A stretch of 64,000 nt of DNA from Lysobacteraceae bacterium (GCA_013823855.1 PNMW01000007.1:1-64000); one strand, 5' to 3'; shown: positions 29,653 through 39,255, counted from the stretch's first letter. A program made the numbers and translations. Notes: generated from the sequence alone by a model not told the origin.

Positions 29653-30441
29653 TCAGTGCGCCGGGTTCGCCGGCCAGCCGTAGGCGGACATGCTCAGGCC
29701 GCCGTAGGAAAAGCTTTCGTGCAGCTTGGTCGCCGGGCCGCCACCACCACCGGCGGCGGTGAACAGCGGCATCAGGTGATCGTCGGTCGGATGCGCGCGG
29801 GCGGCGTTCGGCGCCTGCCGGCGATAGTCGACCAGCGCCGCGCGATCGGCCGCGATCAGCCGCTCGCTGATCCAGCCATCGAAGGCGCGCGACCAGTCCG
29901 GCGCCGGTGAGAACTCCGGCTCGATCTCGCGCAGGTTGTGCACCAGGCTGCCGCTGCCGATCAGCAGCAGGCCGTCGTCGGCGTCGAGCAGCGGCTTCAG
30001 CGCCTCGCCGAGCGCCCAGTGGGCGGCGGCATCGCCGGTGGAGACCGACACCTGGACCAGCGGCACGTCGGCCTCCGGCCAGATCAGCAGCAGCGGCACC
30101 CAGACGCCGTGGTCGATCTGCGGGTCGCTGTCGCGGGCGGTCGGCAGGCCGGCGGCGCTGATCGCGGCCTGCACGCGGTCGGCCAGCGCGGCATCGCCGG
30201 GTGCCGGGTACTGCAGCTGGTAGAGATCGGCCGGAAAGCCGTTGAAGTCGTGCCAGGCCCGGTAGCGATCGGCCTGCTTGACCGGGTAGCCGCGGGTCAT
30301 CCAGTGCGGCGACACCACGATCACCGCGCGCGGCCGTTCGATGTCCCGACCGAGCGAGCGCAGGAAGGCGTTGGCGGGATGCTGGCTGGTGGCGAGCGTC
30401 GGCGCGCCGTGGCTCAGGAACAGGCTGCGGTAGCGGGGCAT
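29653..30441 (-). CDS. Class III extradiol ring-cleavage dioxygenase, DODA/YgiD type
   Basis: 262 aa. LFLSHGAPTLA (first metal His), VVSPHWMTRG (second His), QIDHGVWVPLLL and LIGSGSLVHNLREI match the LigB-like DODA family (4,5-DOPA extradiol dioxygenase; zinc- or iron-dependent). HPTDDHLMPLFTA and SFSYGGLSMSAY near the C-terminus are also family-specific. Physiological substrate uncertain. Start at ATG 30441. Confidence 0.92.
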   Translation of the reverse strand: MPRYRSLFLSHGAPTLATSQHPANAFLRSLGRDIERPRAVIVVSPHWMTRGYPVKQADRYRAWHDFNGFPADLYQLQYPAPGDAALADRVQAAISAAGLPTARDSDPQIDHGVWVPLLLIWPEADVPLVQVSVSTGDAAAHWALGEALKPLLDADDGLLLIGSGSLVHNLREIEPEFSPAPDWSRAFDGWISERLIAADRAALVDYRRQAPNAARAHPTDDHLMPLFTAAGGGGGPATKLHESFSYGGLSMSAYGWPANPAH

Positions 30442-30511
30442 GATGGAAGTCGTCGATCCGGTGCGTCTTGCCGCTATGGTGCCGGATCGAACGGCGCTGG
30501 AGCAGGCGGTG

Positions 30512-31282
30512 CTAGCGGCGGCGCGCGCCGAGCACGAGGCCGCGCTCGCGCAGGGCTTCGAGGATCTCGGCACCGGCGGACAGCACCGCGTCGGCATCCG
30601 GGTGCGCCAGTTCCTCGGCGATCTGCAGCAGCAGCTCGGTGCCGGTGGCCTCGGGCTGCTGCTCCGCGAGCGTCAGCAGCCGCGCGGTGACGGCGTTGAT
30701 CTCCATGAACTTCACGTCGTCCTGGCGGTTGCGGTAGACGACCAGATAGGTCGGCTGGCCGGTCGGCGCGGTCGGGATGAAGTCGGGGCCGATGCGCTGC
30801 ACCGGCCAGTCGTAGGCCAGGGTCCAGCACAGCGGTGACACGCAGGGCGGCGCGTCCAGCAGATCGCTGTTCGGGTTCGCCAGCAGCGCCGCCGCCGGCG
30901 GGTCCTCGGCCGTCGACAGCGCCAGTTCCACCCATTCGTAATGGGCGAGCGCTGCCAGGAACGGCAGATCGCCGGGCATGCCGGCGCGGACCTCGGCCAG
31001 CCAGTCGACGAACTCCTCGGCCAGCTTGTGGAAGATCGGCGTGCGCGCCCGGTGGCTGCGGAAGAAATCGCGGACCAGCGCGGTCCAGGCGGGGTCGTCG
31101 TGCAACTGGCGCAACACCGGGAACGCCGTGCTCAGCAGCTGGAGGACGTTGCCGAAGAACAGCTCGCGATAGATCGCCATGCGCCGGTCCTCGACCCCGG
31201 CCGGCGGCGGATGCGCCTCGGGATCGCGCAGGTGCGCGGCGAACGCAGCCTGCAGCGCGTGCCGGCTGCCGGCTTCAGCCAC
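30512..31282 (-). CDS. HvfC/BufC family protein (DUF2063), RiPP maturation partner
   Basis: 256 aa with the N-terminal DUF2063 domain ([57 protein letters not shown]) and a C-terminal domain with [15 protein letters not shown]. Partner of the DUF692 (MNIO) enzyme, presenting the precursor peptide for oxidative cysteine modification. The GTG start at 31282 overlaps the end of the hvfB-like gene by 8 nt, which indicates translational coupling. Third gene of the operon. Confidence 0.88.
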   Translation of the reverse strand: MAEAGSRHALQAAFAAHLRDPEAHPPPAGVEDRRMAIYRELFFGNVLQLLSTAFPVLRQLHDDPAWTALVRDFFRSHRARTPIFHKLAEEFVDWLAEVRAGMPGDLPFLAALAHYEWVELALSTAEDPPAAALLANPNSDLLDAPPCVSPLCWTLAYDWPVQRIGPDFIPTAPTGQPTYLVVYRNRQDDVKFMEINAVTARLLTLAEQQPEATGTELLLQIAEELAHPDADAVLSAGAEILEALRERGLVLGARRR

Positions 31283-32162
31283 GGGCGGCCAGCGTCGTCG
31301 GCGCCGCGGTGGTGACGGCCGACTGCAGGCGGCGGATCTGCTCGATCTCGCCGAGCAGATCCGGCAGCGGCGGGATGTTGAAGTCGCGCTCCAGCAGGGT
31401 CGGCAGCGGGCCGCAGCGGCCATAGGCCCGGGCCAGCAGCGCCCAGACCGGGTCGATGACATCGGCCCCGTGACTGTCGATGCGCAGATCCGGCGCTTCG
31501 ACGTAATGACCGGCGACGTGCAGGTAGCGCACCCGGTGCAGCGGCAGGCCGTCGAGAAAGCCGGCGGCGTCGTAGCCGTGGTTGATGCTGTTGACGTGGA
31601 TGTTGTTGACGTCGAGCAGCAGGTCGCAGCCGGCCTCGTCGATCACCGCGTTGATGAACGCCAGCTCGCTGATCCGCTGGCCGGGCGCGGCGTAGTAGCT
31701 GATGTTCTCGACGGCGATCCGCCGTTCGAGGATGTCCTGCACGAGCACGATGCGGGCGGCGACGTGCCGTACCGCCTCGAGGGTGAACGGGATCGGCGCC
31801 AGGTCGTACAGGTGGCCGTCGTCGCTGCACCAGCTCAGGTGCTCGCTGTAGTCGGCGATGCCGTGGTCGTCAAGGAAATGCTTCAGCTGCCGGACGAAGG
31901 CCTCGTCCAGCGGCGCAGTGCTGCCGAGCGACAGGCTCAGCCCGTGTGCGACGAACGGAAAGCGCTCGGTGCAGGCCCGGAACTGCTTGCCGAGCCGGCC
32001 ACCGAGCGCCATCCAGTTTTCCGGGGCGACCTCGAGAAACGAGATCGCCCCGGGTTCGACTGCGGCCAGCGGCGTCAGCAGCTCGCGCCGCAGGCCGAGA
32101 CCGGCACCGCGCACGGCTGCGGCCGCTGCAGCGCCGGCGGCCGTGCGCGGTGCCGGGCGCAT
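31275..32162 (-). CDS. Multinuclear non-heme iron oxidase, HvfB/BufB family (DUF692)
   Basis: 295 aa. TIM-barrel MNIO enzyme that converts cysteines of a precursor peptide, in studied relatives, into oxazolone-thioamide (copper-binding) groups. Conserved metal-ligand segments: [43 protein letters not shown] and YLHVAGH. Also PENWM near the N-terminus (family EV-PENW). Start at ATG 32162, only 14 nt after the precursor stop. Confidence 0.92.
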   Translation of the reverse strand: MRPAPRTAAGAAAAAAVRGAGLGLRRELLTPLAAVEPGAISFLEVAPENWMALGGRLGKQFRACTERFPFVAHGLSLSLGSTAPLDEAFVRQLKHFLDDHGIADYSEHLSWCSDDGHLYDLAPIPFTLEAVRHVAARIVLVQDILERRIAVENISYYAAPGQRISELAFINAVIDEAGCDLLLDVNNIHVNSINHGYDAAGFLDGLPLHRVRYLHVAGHYVEAPDLRIDSHGADVIDPVWALLARAYGRCGPLPTLLERDFNIPPLPDLLGEIEQIRRLQSAVTTAAPTTLAARG

Positions 32163-32175
32163 CAGCCGGCCGTCC

Positions 32176-32457
32176 TCAGTTCGGCTTCGGCGCGGCGCCG
32201 CACTTGCCTTCACCGCACTTGTGCTCGGCCTTCTTGTCGTCGGCCTTCTTCTTGTCGCCGGCGGTGGCGGTCTTCTCGGCGCCGCACTTGCCTTCGCCAC
32301 ACTTGTGCTCGGCCTTCTTGTCGTCGCCGGCGGCGGCGACCATGTAGCCGGCGCCAAGGTCGGTCGCCTGGAACAGGCTGCCGGCGCTGGCGGCGGTGCC
32401 GGTCAGCGCCATCGCGGAGCCCAGCACCACGGTCAACGGCTTCTTGTTGATGCTCAT
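32176..32457 (-). CDS. HvfA/bufferin-type precursor peptide with two EGKCG motifs
   Basis: 93 aa. Signal peptide (cleavage likely after ASA near residue 25), then [13 protein letters not shown], as in DUF2282/HvfA-type precursors, then two copies of HKCGEGKCG separated by a Lys/Asp-rich spacer. EGKCG is the site modified by HvfB/HvfC in HvfA-type RiPPs, giving a periplasmic or secreted copper-binding product. First gene of an hvfA-hvfB-hvfC operon. The repeat of an almost identical block ([10 protein letters not shown] flanked by KKAE) suggests internal duplication. Confidence 0.88.
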   Translation of the reverse strand: MSINKKPLTVVLGSAMALTGTAASAGSLFQATDLGAGYMVAAAGDDKKAEHKCGEGKCGAEKTATAGDKKKADDKKAEHKCGEGKCGAAPKPN

Positions 32458-32710
32458 CGTCTCGATCCTCGATTGGTTCAGGCGCCGTGGCGGCGCGCGG
32501 GGGAAACTGTAATGGATGCCGGCTGGCGGTAACGGTTACGGCAGCGTCGCGCCGACGGATTCCAGCCGCCGGCGGCGTCATGGACAGTGCGATCGCGGTA
32601 TTGGTTGCCGCGCCATCGCGGCGAGCCCGATCGGCCGCGCCTGTGCGCAGATGACGTTTCCTATACTTTCCGGGCTTCGATGGCGCCGCTGGCGCCGTCC
32701 CCTCGTCTGT

Positions 32711-33653
32711 ATGTCCTGCGGATGGCACCCCATGCTTGATCGTTCTGCCGAAACCGCGTTCGCCGCCGTGCTCGGCGCGCACCAGCTGCGCGCCTCGGTC
32801 AGCGACAACCCGCACTACTGCGGCCGCTTCGTCGAGCCGGAACCGGCCACGCCCCAGGGCAGCTTCCACCTGATCGACGAAGGCGTCTGCGTCGTCGATC
32901 TGCCGAACGACCGCGGCGCGATCGAGCTTCGCTCCGGTGACCTGGTGATGTTCCCGCACGGCGCCGCTCACACGCTGCGCAGCCCGCCGGACTGCGACAG
33001 CGGCCCGGCCGCCACCCGCTTCACCTCGATCCTGTGTGGCGAGTTCGAGTTCGCCACCGGCCGCCGCAATCCGATCCTCGACGCCCTGCCGGACTGGATC
33101 GTGGTGCGCGAGGACGGCAGCCACCAGCAGTTCCGCCACCTGGCCCGGCTGATGGCCCACGAGGCGCGCCAGGAATCATTCGGCCGGCAGCTGGTGCTCG
33201 ACAAGCTCGCCGACGCGCTGTTCGTCATGGCGCTGCGCCAGCACATCGGCCGCCTCGTCCGAGCGGCGCGGCCTGATCGCCGCGCTGATCGACCCGCGCC
33301 TGGCCCGGGTGCTGGAAGCGATGCACCTCGAACCGGGCCGGCAGTGGACCGTGGCCTCGCTGGCCGGGCTGGCGCATCAGTCGCGCACTGCGTTCGCCCA
33401 GCATTTCAACGACGTGCTCGGCGTCAGCCCCTACCAGTACCTGACCGAGTGGCGGATGGCCGAGGCGCTGCGCCTGCTCGCCGATCCCCGGCACAGCGCC
33501 GCGACGATCGCCGAAAAGCTCGGCTACCAGACCGAAGCGGCATTCCGCCGCGCCTTCAAGAAGATCCACGGCTACGGTCCCGGCCTGGCCCGCCGCGCCG
33601 CCCGCAGCGCCCGGATCGACGCCGTCCCGGATGCGACCCCGACAAAGCCCTGA
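32711..33653 (+). pseudogene. AraC-family regulator with N-terminal cupin, interrupted by a frameshift
   Basis: The first part (frame of 32711) encodes the cupin_6 sensor domain: ASVSDNPHYCGRF, GSFHLIDEGVCVVDLP, LRSGDLVMFPHGAAHTL, then DKLADALFVMALRQHI. Near 33245-33260 the reading frame is lost, and the rest continues in another frame: RRGLIAALIDPRLARVLEAM, then an AraC double HTH (WTVASLAGLAHQSRTAFAQHF, SPYQYLTEWRMAEAL, AATIAEKLGYQTEAAFRRAF). One extra base in ATCGGCCGCCTCG would explain it. It may be a true pseudogene or an assembly error. The ATG at 32732 is an alternative start. Confidence 0.75.
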
Positions 33654-33707
33654 CCCGGCCCGATCCGCGACGCTGGCACAATACCGCCGCACTGCAGGCA
33701 TGCACGC

Positions 33708-33784
<77 letters not shown>

Positions 33785-33843
33785 GCGCGGCGGCGTCCGA
33801 AGTTCCGAGGACGGCGCGCCGACCATCCAAACGGAAGACAGCC

Positions 33844-34119
33844 ATGCAGGACTACAGCGCGGGTGAATGGCGGGCCCATCAGGCCTTGCAGAACGCCGGG
33901 GTTCCCGATCCTGACCTGCTGATCGAGCTGCTGCGCGTCGCCGGCGTCGGTCTAGCCGACCGCAAGTCCAACCAGATGGTCTGCCGCTGGGTGCCGGTGT
34001 CCGAGCGCGCCGTGCCAACGGACGCCGACACCATCATCCGGACCATCACCCGCAGCACTGGCGAGCACAGCATCACCGGCACCTATTGGCTGGACGGCCT
34101 GCGCGGCCCCCTGGACTGA
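33844..34119 (+). CDS. Small hypothetical protein
   Basis: 91 aa from ATG 33844; a purine-rich ACGGAAGACA stretch precedes it. Not recognised. Composition is that of a soluble protein with an N-terminal helical part (GEWRAHQALQNAGVPDPDLLIELLRVAG) and a C-terminal part with ITGTYWLDGL. It lies between the tRNA and cas1 and could be a CRISPR-linked accessory protein or an independent small gene. Confidence 0.5.
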   Translation: MQDYSAGEWRAHQALQNAGVPDPDLLIELLRVAGVGLADRKSNQMVCRWVPVSERAVPTDADTIIRTITRSTGEHSITGTYWLDGLRGPLD

Positions 34120-34189
34120 GCGACGGGTCACGGCCCGCGACCGGGAGCGGTTCCCGGAATCGCCTGATGCCTTGCATCATTCGCGTGTG

Positions 34190-35164
34190 ATGGAGATGAA
34201 CACGCCTTCGGATCTGAAATCGATCCTGCATTCGAAGCGGGCCAACATCTATTACCTTCAGCACTGCCGTGTGCTCGTCAACGGTGGTCGTGTGGAATAC
34301 GTGACCGATGAGGGGCGACAGTCCCGCTACTGGAACATCCCGATTGCCAACACGACCACCGTGCTGCTGGGCACCGGGACATCGGTTACCCAGGCGGCGA
34401 TGCGGGAGCTGGCAAAAGCGGGTGTGCTGGTGGGTTTCTGCGGTGGAGGGGGGACGCCGTTGTATTCGGCAAACGAAGTCGATATCGAAGTCGCCTGGTT
34501 CTCGCCGCAGAGCGAGTACCGGCCGACGGAGTACCTGCAGCGCTGGATGCGTTTCTGGTTCGACGATGCACGTCGCCTGGCTGCAGCCAAGGCGTTCCAG
34601 AGGGCGCGGCTGCAGAGAATTCGCCAGGGGTGGTCGAGCCGGCCGTTGATCGAGGTGGGATTCGAGATCGACACGGGAGCACTGGATCGCGTAATCCAGA
34701 CCTCGCTGGTCAATCTGGACGCCGCACCGGACACGGCCTGGCTGCTGACCGAGGAAGCCCGGCTGAGCAAGCAGTTGTACATGCTGGCGGCGCGTGCAAG
34801 CCGTTATGGCGAGTTCACTCGCGCCAAGCGCGGCAGCGGCACTGATGCGGCGAACCGCTTTCTCGATCACGGCAACTACCTCGCCTACGGCCTCGCCGCC
34901 ACCGCGACCTGGGTACTTGGCCTTCAGCACGGTCTGGCCGTCCTGCATGGCAAGACGCGCCGGGGAGGTTTGGTGTTCGATGTCGCCGATCTGGTCAAGG
35001 ATGGGACGATCCTGCCGCAGGCGTTCTTGTCCGCCGTTCGCGGTGACGAGGAACAGGAATTCCGCAGCGCCTGCATCGAAAGCCTGACGCGAAGCGAATC
35101 GCTGGACTTCATGATCGACACGATCAAGGCCGTGGCCGACGAGATCGGCGCCGAACTGCCATGA
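34190..35164 (+). CDS. cas1: CRISPR-associated endonuclease Cas1, subtype I-F
   Basis: 324 aa integrase of spacer acquisition. The I-F type N-terminus (SDLKSILHSKRANIYYLQHCRVL, RVEYVTD) and catalytic residues are present: Glu189 (LTEEARLSKQLY), His253 (VLHGKTRRG), Asp264 and Asp267 (VFDVADLVKDG), one residue offset from the E190/H254/D265/D268 set of P. aeruginosa Cas1. Start at ATG 34190; ATG 34196 is an alternative. The stop overlaps the cas2-3 start by 4 nt (ATGA). Confidence 0.96.
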   Translation: MEMNTPSDLKSILHSKRANIYYLQHCRVLVNGGRVEYVTDEGRQSRYWNIPIANTTTVLLGTGTSVTQAAMRELAKAGVLVGFCGGGGTPLYSANEVDIEVAWFSPQSEYRPTEYLQRWMRFWFDDARRLAAAKAFQRARLQRIRQGWSSRPLIEVGFEIDTGALDRVIQTSLVNLDAAPDTAWLLTEEARLSKQLYMLAARASRYGEFTRAKRGSGTDAANRFLDHGNYLAYGLAATATWVLGLQHGLAVLHGKTRRGGLVFDVADLVKDGTILPQAFLSAVRGDEEQEFRSACIESLTRSESLDFMIDTIKAVADEIGAELP

Positions 35165-38100
35165 ACGTGCTGCTGGTCTCCCAGTGCGACAAGCGTGCGT
35201 TGACCGAATCGCGTCGGATCCTCGACCAGTTCGCCGAGCGTCGCGGTGATCGCACCTGGCAGGCGCCGATCACCTTGGCCGGACTCGACACCTTGCGACG
35301 GATGCTGCGCAAGACGGCACGCAAGAACACGGCGGTGGCCTGCCATTGGATTCGTGGCCGCGATCACAGCGAGCTCTTGTGGATCGTCGGCGATGGCAGT
35401 CGTTTCAACGTACAGGGGGCGGTGCCGACCAACACCACGACGCGGGACGTGTTGCGCAGCGACGACGAGAACGACTGGCACAGCCTGCAGATTATCCACC
35501 TGTTGGCTGCACTCGCGGCCCTGCTCCACGACCTCGGCAAGGCCAGCCAGGCGTTTCAGGAGCGGCTGGCCGGCAAGCGCGCGGAGCGCAACGAGTACCG
35601 GCACGAATGGACCTCGCTGCGCCTGTTCCAGGCCTTCGTCGGGCCGGATGCCAGCGATGAAGACTGGCTCGCGCGGTTGGTCGAGCCTTCGGCCGAGGAC
35701 GACAAAAGCTGGATCGCCAGACTTCAGCGCGATGGTCTGGATGCGGCTGTCGACAAGCCGCTCGCCAGCCTGCCGCCTCTGGCCCAGGCCGTGGCCTGGC
35801 TGGTGGTGACGCACCATCGGCTGCCGGTGAAGCCGGCGAATGATCACGACGGCAGAGCCTTGTGGCTGGGGGCCAGAGACTCGAAGTTCACCTCCGGTCA
35901 GCTCGACAATCTCCTTCACAAGATTGCCTCCGACTGGAACGAACGTCCCTCGGGCATCGGTCGCAAACAGGTCGAAGCCTACTGGCACTTTCCGAAGGGC
36001 CTTCCGGTCGCCAGCGCGCCGTGGCGCAAGCGGGCCGCGAAAATCGCCCAGCGACTGCTGGCGCTGGCCAGCGGCGCCAGGACCGACAACTGGCTCGACG
36101 ATCCCTATCTGATGCACCTGTCCCGCCTGAGCCTGATGCTCGCGGACCATCACTATTCGGGGCTGACTGCACCGGCGGAACGTGAAAAGGGCGAGGACGG
36201 TCACGCCCTGTATGCCAACACCGATCGCAAGACCGGCCGCTACAACCAGCCGCTGGACGAGCACCTGATCGGCGTCGAAAAGCACGCCGGCATCGTCGTT
36301 CACGCCTTGCCCGGCTTCGAGCGCGAACTGCCGCGTTTGGCGCGGCATAAGGGTCTGCGCAAGCGCAGTCAAGACGAGCGCTTTCGCTGGCAGGACCGCG
36401 CCAGCGACACCGCTGCTTCGATCCGAGAACGCGCGTCACGGCAGGGCGCCTTCATCGTCAACATGGCCTCTACTGGCTGCGGCAAGACGCTGGCCAACGC
36501 CCGGATCATGTACGCGCTCGCCAACCCGGATCACGGCATGCGCTGCGCTTTCGCGCTCGGCCTGCGCACCCTGACCCTGCAGACCGGCCAGGCCTTCCGT
36601 GACCTTCTCCAGGCCTCCGACGACGAACTGGCGATCCGTGTCGGCGGTGCTGCAAGCCGCGAGCTGTTCGAGCACTTCGAAGCGCTGGCCGAGCGTTCGG
36701 GTTCGGCTTCGTCTCAACAGTTGCTGCCGGAAGATGGCCGCGTGCTCTACGAGGGCAATCTCGATCAGCCACTGCTGCAACGGGCGATGAAGGATCCGCA
36801 GGTGCGTGCGCTGCTGGCAGCACCGCTGCTGGTCTGCACCGTCGATCATCTGGTGCCGGCCACCGAGAGCCAGCGCGGCGGCCGGCAGATCGCGCCGATG
36901 CTGCGGCTGATGAGCAGCGATCTGGTGCTCGACGAGCTGGACGACTTCGACATCGACGACCTGCCGGCGCTGACGCGGCTTGTCCATTGGGCGGGACTGC
37001 TCGGTACCCGGGTGCTGGTGTCCTCGGCGACCCTGCCGCCGTCGCTGGTCAAGGGCATGTACGAGGCGTACAGGGCCGGCCGGGCGATCCATCAGCGTCA
37101 TCGAGGCGAGCGACCGGGCGAGCCGGTCGACATCTGCTGCGCCTGGTTCGACGAGTTCCATCAGCAGGCGCAGGACTGTCCCGATGGCGACTCATTTGAA
37201 GCAGCGCACCTCGCCTTCGCTGGGAAGCGTCACGCGCGCCTCGGTCAGGACCTCGTTCGTCGCCGGGCCCGCCTGGAACCGCTGAACCTGAAAGGTTTGA
37301 AGAAGGACGCGATGCGCGAGCGTTTCGCCCTGCAAGCCCGCGACGCAGCACTGTCGCTGCACGCCGCGCATCACGGCCTGGATCCTCAGAGCGGCAAACG
37401 GGTCAGCTTCGGGCTGATCCGCATGGCCAACATCGGCTCTCTGGTCGACGTTGCGTTGGCGCTGTACCGGCTTGGCGTGCCCACCGGCTTTCGCATCCAC
37501 CTGTGCGTCTACCACTCGCAGTTTCCGCTGCTGATGCGCTCGGCGATCGAGCGGCGGCTGGATCAAGTACTCGATCGCCGCAAGCCCGATGCGGTGTTCG
37601 CGCTGCCGGATATCCGGACCCGGATCGATGCGTCAGCGGAGGCCGACCAGCTGTTCATCGTGCTCGGCTCGCCGGTGACCGAGGTCGGCCGGGATCATGA
37701 CTACGACTGGGCCGTGGTCGAACCCTCGTCGATGCGCTCGCTGATCCAGCTCGCCGGCCGCGTGCGCCGCCATCGGCTGTCCGCCTGCGAAACGCCGAAC
37801 CTGGCGATCTTCGATCACAACCTGAAATGTTTCGAGAAACCGGGCGAAGCTGCGTATTGTCGGCCCGGCTTCGAGGGCGACGAGGAGTTCCGGCTGAGCG
37901 CTCACAGCCTGCAAACACTGCTGCGCGACGTCGAGCGCGACGTGATCGACGCCCGACCGCGCATCCTCGAGCGGCCTGAAGCCGAGCGCCGCCGGTACAG
38001 CGCGCGGCTGGTCGATCTGGAACACGAACGGCTGCGCCGCGAGATGGCGCCGCAGCAGGCGCCGCTGAATGCCAGCAGCATCTGGGCGCGGCCGATGTTG

Positions 38101-38472
38101 CACCTGACCGGCGTGGCCGCGCAGCAGCAACCGTTTCGCCAGCAGATGATTTCGCAAGTCGAAGTGCGCCTGTTGCCGAACGAGGACGAAGATGCCTGCC
38201 TGCTGCATCGGCTGCACGAGGAGAAGGGCAGGGGCGAGCTCTGGGTCGAGGTCGATGGCTCGCTGCATCACCCGATTGCCGACGTCGCAGTCCGGGGTGT
38301 CGGAATCGATGCCTGGGCGGCGACCGACTATCTCGCGGAGCTGACGTCGCTCGCCGAATCCATGGAACTCCCGCTGCTGGCCTGCGCGGAGCGTTACGGC
38401 GGCGTGTCCTTGCCAAAGTCACCGCAAGGTTGGCGCTTTCACGCAGCACTTGGGTTTTCAAGAAAGCGCTGA
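35161..38472 (+). CDS. cas3: Cas2-Cas3 fusion nuclease-helicase, subtype I-F
   Basis: 1103 aa. Residues 1 to about 95 are the Cas2 domain (MNVLLVSQCDKRALTESRRIL). The HD nuclease follows (AALLHDLGKASQ with His123-Asp124; VTHHRLPV), then the SF2 helicase: motif I ASTGCGKTLAN (about 438-448), motif II LVLDELDDFD (about 588-597), motif III SSATLPP, motif VI QLAGRVRRHR. The fusion is the hallmark of type I-F; with Cas1 it integrates spacers, and with Cascade it degrades targets. All motifs look intact. Confidence 0.97.
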   Translation: MNVLLVSQCDKRALTESRRILDQFAERRGDRTWQAPITLAGLDTLRRMLRKTARKNTAVACHWIRGRDHSELLWIVGDGSRFNVQGAVPTNTTTRDVLRSDDENDWHSLQIIHLLAALAALLHDLGKASQAFQERLAGKRAERNEYRHEWTSLRLFQAFVGPDASDEDWLARLVEPSAEDDKSWIARLQRDGLDAAVDKPLASLPPLAQAVAWLVVTHHRLPVKPANDHDGRALWLGARDSKFTSGQLDNLLHKIASDWNERPSGIGRKQVEAYWHFPKGLPVASAPWRKRAAKIAQRLLALASGARTDNWLDDPYLMHLSRLSLMLADHHYSGLTAPAEREKGEDGHALYANTDRKTGRYNQPLDEHLIGVEKHAGIVVHALPGFERELPRLARHKGLRKRSQDERFRWQDRASDTAASIRERASRQGAFIVNMASTGCGKTLANARIMYALANPDHGMRCAFALGLRTLTLQTGQAFRDLLQASDDELAIRVGGAASRELFEHFEALAERSGSASSQQLLPEDGRVLYEGNLDQPLLQRAMKDPQVRALLAAPLLVCTVDHLVPATESQRGGRQIAPMLRLMSSDLVLDELDDFDIDDLPALTRLVHWAGLLGTRVLVSSATLPPSLVKGMYEAYRAGRAIHQRHRGERPGEPVDICCAWFDEFHQQAQDCPDGDSFEAAHLAFAGKRHARLGQDLVRRRARLEPLNLKGLKKDAMRERFALQARDAALSLHAAHHGLDPQSGKRVSFGLIRMANIGSLVDVALALYRLGVPTGFRIHLCVYHSQFPLLMRSAIERRLDQVLDRRKPDAVFALPDIRTRIDASAEADQLFIVLGSPVTEVGRDHDYDWAVVEPSSMRSLIQLAGRVRRHRLSACETPNLAIFDHNLKCFEKPGEAAYCRPGFEGDEEFRLSAHSLQTLLRDVERDVIDARPRILERPEAERRRYSARLVDLEHERLRREMAPQQAPLNASSIWARPMLHLTGVAAQQQPFRQQMISQVEVRLLPNEDEDACLLHRLHEEKGRGELWVEVDGSLHHPIADVAVRGVGIDAWAATDYLAELTSLAESMELPLLACAERYGGVSLPKSPQGWRFHAALGFSRKR

Positions 38473-38479
38473 TGCCCGA

Positions 38480-38816
38480 TCAGTTCGGGATCGCGATCAA
38501 CTGCGCGCGCAGTTTCGGCAACTCGTCGAGCACCGTATCCCAGACCATCGGAGGTTGATCTCGAAGTAACCATGCACAACGCGATTGCGCATGCCCTTCA
38601 TCCCGGTCCAGGGCACACGGGATACGCCGCGACGAACTCGGCTTCCGCACTCATCAATCGGCTGGCCGCTTCGCCGACGATGATCAGATTCATCAATACT
38701 GCCTGCTGCGTGCGCTTGTCATCGAGGAAATCCTCGAACGCCATGCCTTCGGTGTAGCTCGAAGCCAGACCGATGCCTTCGGTCATCTGCGCCAGCAGGG
38801 TTCCGATCCGGTCCAC
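38480..38816 (-). pseudogene. HEPN (HepT/DUF86) toxin remnant with two frameshifts
   Basis: The intact-looking first 65 codons (MDRIGTLLAQMTEGIGLAS, FEDFLDDKRTQQAVLMNLIIVGEAASRLM) match DUF86/HepT. After AAYPV the frame breaks. The expected continuation PWTGMKGMRNRVVHGYFEINL, with the R-x4-H RNase motif (RNRVVH), is present one frame over. A second shift then leads to VWDTVLDELPKLRAQLIA and the stop at 38480. Both shifts look like single-base losses, so no full toxin can be made. It pairs with the MNT gene just upstream. Confidence 0.8.
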
Positions 38817-38818
38817 GC

Positions 38819-39109
38819 TCAGATCGGGCGTGCTTCCGCCAGCACCTGATCCCGGAATGCTGGCGGCAGATCGCCCGGCGTCAGCAGGTCCACTTTCACA
38901 CCGAGCAGCGCTTCAAGCTCGACCTGCAGCGCCCCGAGATCCAGCAGCGTGGCCCCGGGCAGGGCATCGACCAGCAGGTCCAGATCGCTGCGCTCGGTGG
39001 CGCGATCGATGGCGGTCGAACTGAACACCCTCGGATTCGTCGTCCTGTGAAGATTCGCAAGCCTTTGAATCGTTTGGCTATGCAGCTCGAGTGCGGATGA
39101 TGGGTTCAC
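38819..39109 (-). CDS. MntA-like minimal nucleotidyltransferase (degenerate motif)
   Basis: 96 aa. C-terminal half keeps the nucleotidyltransferase signature RSDLDLLVD, and the whole protein resembles MNT antitoxins that AMPylate or otherwise neutralise HEPN toxins. The preceding motif, usually GS-A-G-, reads SSTAID here, so the nucleotide-binding Gly and the following turn are lost. With the broken HEPN partner (2 nt downstream) this looks like a decaying toxin-antitoxin pair. Its start is 20 nt from the end of the CreA-like element on the same strand. Confidence 0.75.
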   Translation of the reverse strand: MNPSSALELHSQTIQRLANLHRTTNPRVFSSTAIDRATERSDLDLLVDALPGATLLDLGALQVELEALLGVKVDLLTPGDLPPAFRDQVLAEARPI

Positions 39110-39130
39110 GGGATTCCGACCCTGTTGGAA

Positions 39131-39230
39131 CTGCGTTTCTGCCTATGCGGCAGTAAAAAGTCGCTTCAGCCGCCAGCAACTATTTCTGAGCTGCCTCTAC
39201 GGCAGTGATTGCAAAAACCCCTTCGAGGTG
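39131..39230 (-). ncRNA. creA: CreA-like crRNA antitoxin: mini-CRISPR with two degenerate repeats and a 24-nt pseudo-spacer
   Basis: Read on the minus strand. Pseudo-repeat 1 (39210-39183) matches the 28-nt array repeat at 23 of 28 positions, including the complete 8-nt handle CTCAGAAA. A 24-nt pseudo-spacer (39182-39159) follows. Pseudo-repeat 2 (39158-39131) matches at 16 of its first 20 positions and decays after the Csy4 hairpin. Both keep the 5-bp Csy4 stem CTGCC/GGCAG with 5-nt loops (GTAGA and GCATA). Csy4 should therefore yield a crRNA-like RNA with an 8-nt handle, a short spacer and a 3' hairpin. The spacer pairs with the site at 39256-39279. The 5' end near 39230 is inferred from a weak promoter (TTGAAG / GTATCG). 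Confidence 0.82.
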
Positions 39231-39255
39231 TAGACTCGATACCGCGGCATCAGAT

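Noticed and set aside
39131..39212. The two repeat-like copies as a second, eroded CRISPR array or leader-end remnant.
   Set aside because: Only the parts needed for processing and the 5' handle are conserved, the spacer is 24 rather than 32 nt, orientation is opposite to the array, and the spacer matches a promoter next door with a PAM. A regulatory crRNA-like gene explains this better.
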